This document shows positions 5,940-6,150 of a DNA stretch of 6,150 nucleotides, piece after piece. The number at the start of each line of letters is the position of its first letter. Positions within the stretch are counted from its first letter, which is position 1. Position numbers and translations under genes: made by a program. The notes under the pieces are model-generated. The model did not search any database and had not been told where the DNA came from. It saw only the letters and a program-made list of their open reading frames with translations. Source of the stretch: Deltaproteobacteria bacterium (GTDB lineage Bacteria; Desulfobacterota; Binatia; UBA9968); the NCBI GenBank assembly GCA_016844625.1, contig JAERMN010000278.1, positions 1 to 6,150 on the forward strand, given 5' to 3'.

Positions 5940-6029
5940 CAAATCCACCCCCCAATTGAAAACGTATAACTGTATAGAAAAAGACTCGTTATTGAGAGGA
6001 ACGATATCCAAACGCTCCGATACTGTCAA

Positions 6030-6035
6030 ATTATA
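6030..6035 (-). promoter_or_regulatory. Candidate -10 box for the TPR lipoprotein gene
   Basis: On the minus strand this is a perfect TATAAT in an AT-rich setting. At 17-18 nt upstream there is only AGAAAG/AAGAAA, a poor -35 match, so the promoter may be weak or activator-dependent. It would give a leader of roughly 80 nt before the GTG at 5939. The region 6036-6091 contains no gene that I can see. Confidence 0.4.
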
Positions 6036-6091
6036 GCGAATGATCGATGCAGCTTTCTTTCGCGACTGATATTAAACGAAGCCACTTCGCG

Positions 6092-6150
6092 GGCGGGGAT
6101 TTAACCCCGCCGCCAATTAAAATATCGCAAAGGCGATGCTCGCCCCCTTT
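6092..6150. repeat. Second copy of the twin-hairpin repeat, cut by the window end
   Basis: Hairpin ggcgggg (6092-6098) with ccccgcc (6105-6111), loop ATTTAA, is followed by a second one, ggcga (6132-6136) with tcgcc (6140-6144). The last 16 bases (6135-6150) are identical to 5124-5139. The order matches the cluster at 5087-5141, but the spacer between the two hairpins is longer (about 20 nt against 1). The element probably continues beyond 6150. Confidence 0.65.

Overview
The window looks like chromosomal DNA of an uncultured, Gram-negative-type bacterium. It carries six genes, all on the minus strand, so the order of transcription runs from high to low coordinates. Five of the six products start with an export signal (one of them a lipoprotein signal). 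The gaps between genes are rich in short palindromic and inverted repeats. Orphan solute-binding proteins, YtcJ-like amidohydrolases and repeats that give spurious 'AKNAK...LRVLCGE' peptides are familiar from soil and sediment lineages such as Deltaproteobacteria, Binatota, Tectomicrobia and Rokubacteria. That placement is an inference from memory, not a phylogenetic result.

Layout in the direction of transcription: (1) a TPR lipoprotein (5939-5274) behind a TATAAT-like -10 box. (2) A gap with three closely spaced hairpins and a possible scrap of a RelE/HigB-type toxin. (3) A HigA/HI1420-type helix-turn-helix antitoxin without an intact toxin (5013-4678). (4) A large exported amidohydrolase-family protein (4555-2729) whose usual HxH metal motif reads DxD. 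(5) A repeat-rich gap of about 355 bases, then an exported rhodanese-like domain with no cysteine (2373-1957). (6) A 148-bp element with near-perfect 21-bp inverted ends, then a CopC-like copper-binding protein (1765-1388). (7) An exported ABC-transporter solute-binding protein (1320-205), closed by a good intrinsic terminator at 131-164.

No pathway joins these genes clearly. The rhodanese-like protein, CopC and the binding protein may be read together, since only 67 bases separate the last two and I see no terminator between them. Most of the others stand alone, separated by repeats. The most interesting points are two family members that lack key catalytic residues (amidohydrolase and rhodanese), the antitoxin apparently stranded by repeats, and two distinct repeat families present twice each. 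I found no complete new defence or mobile system, and no CRISPR, tRNA or rRNA.
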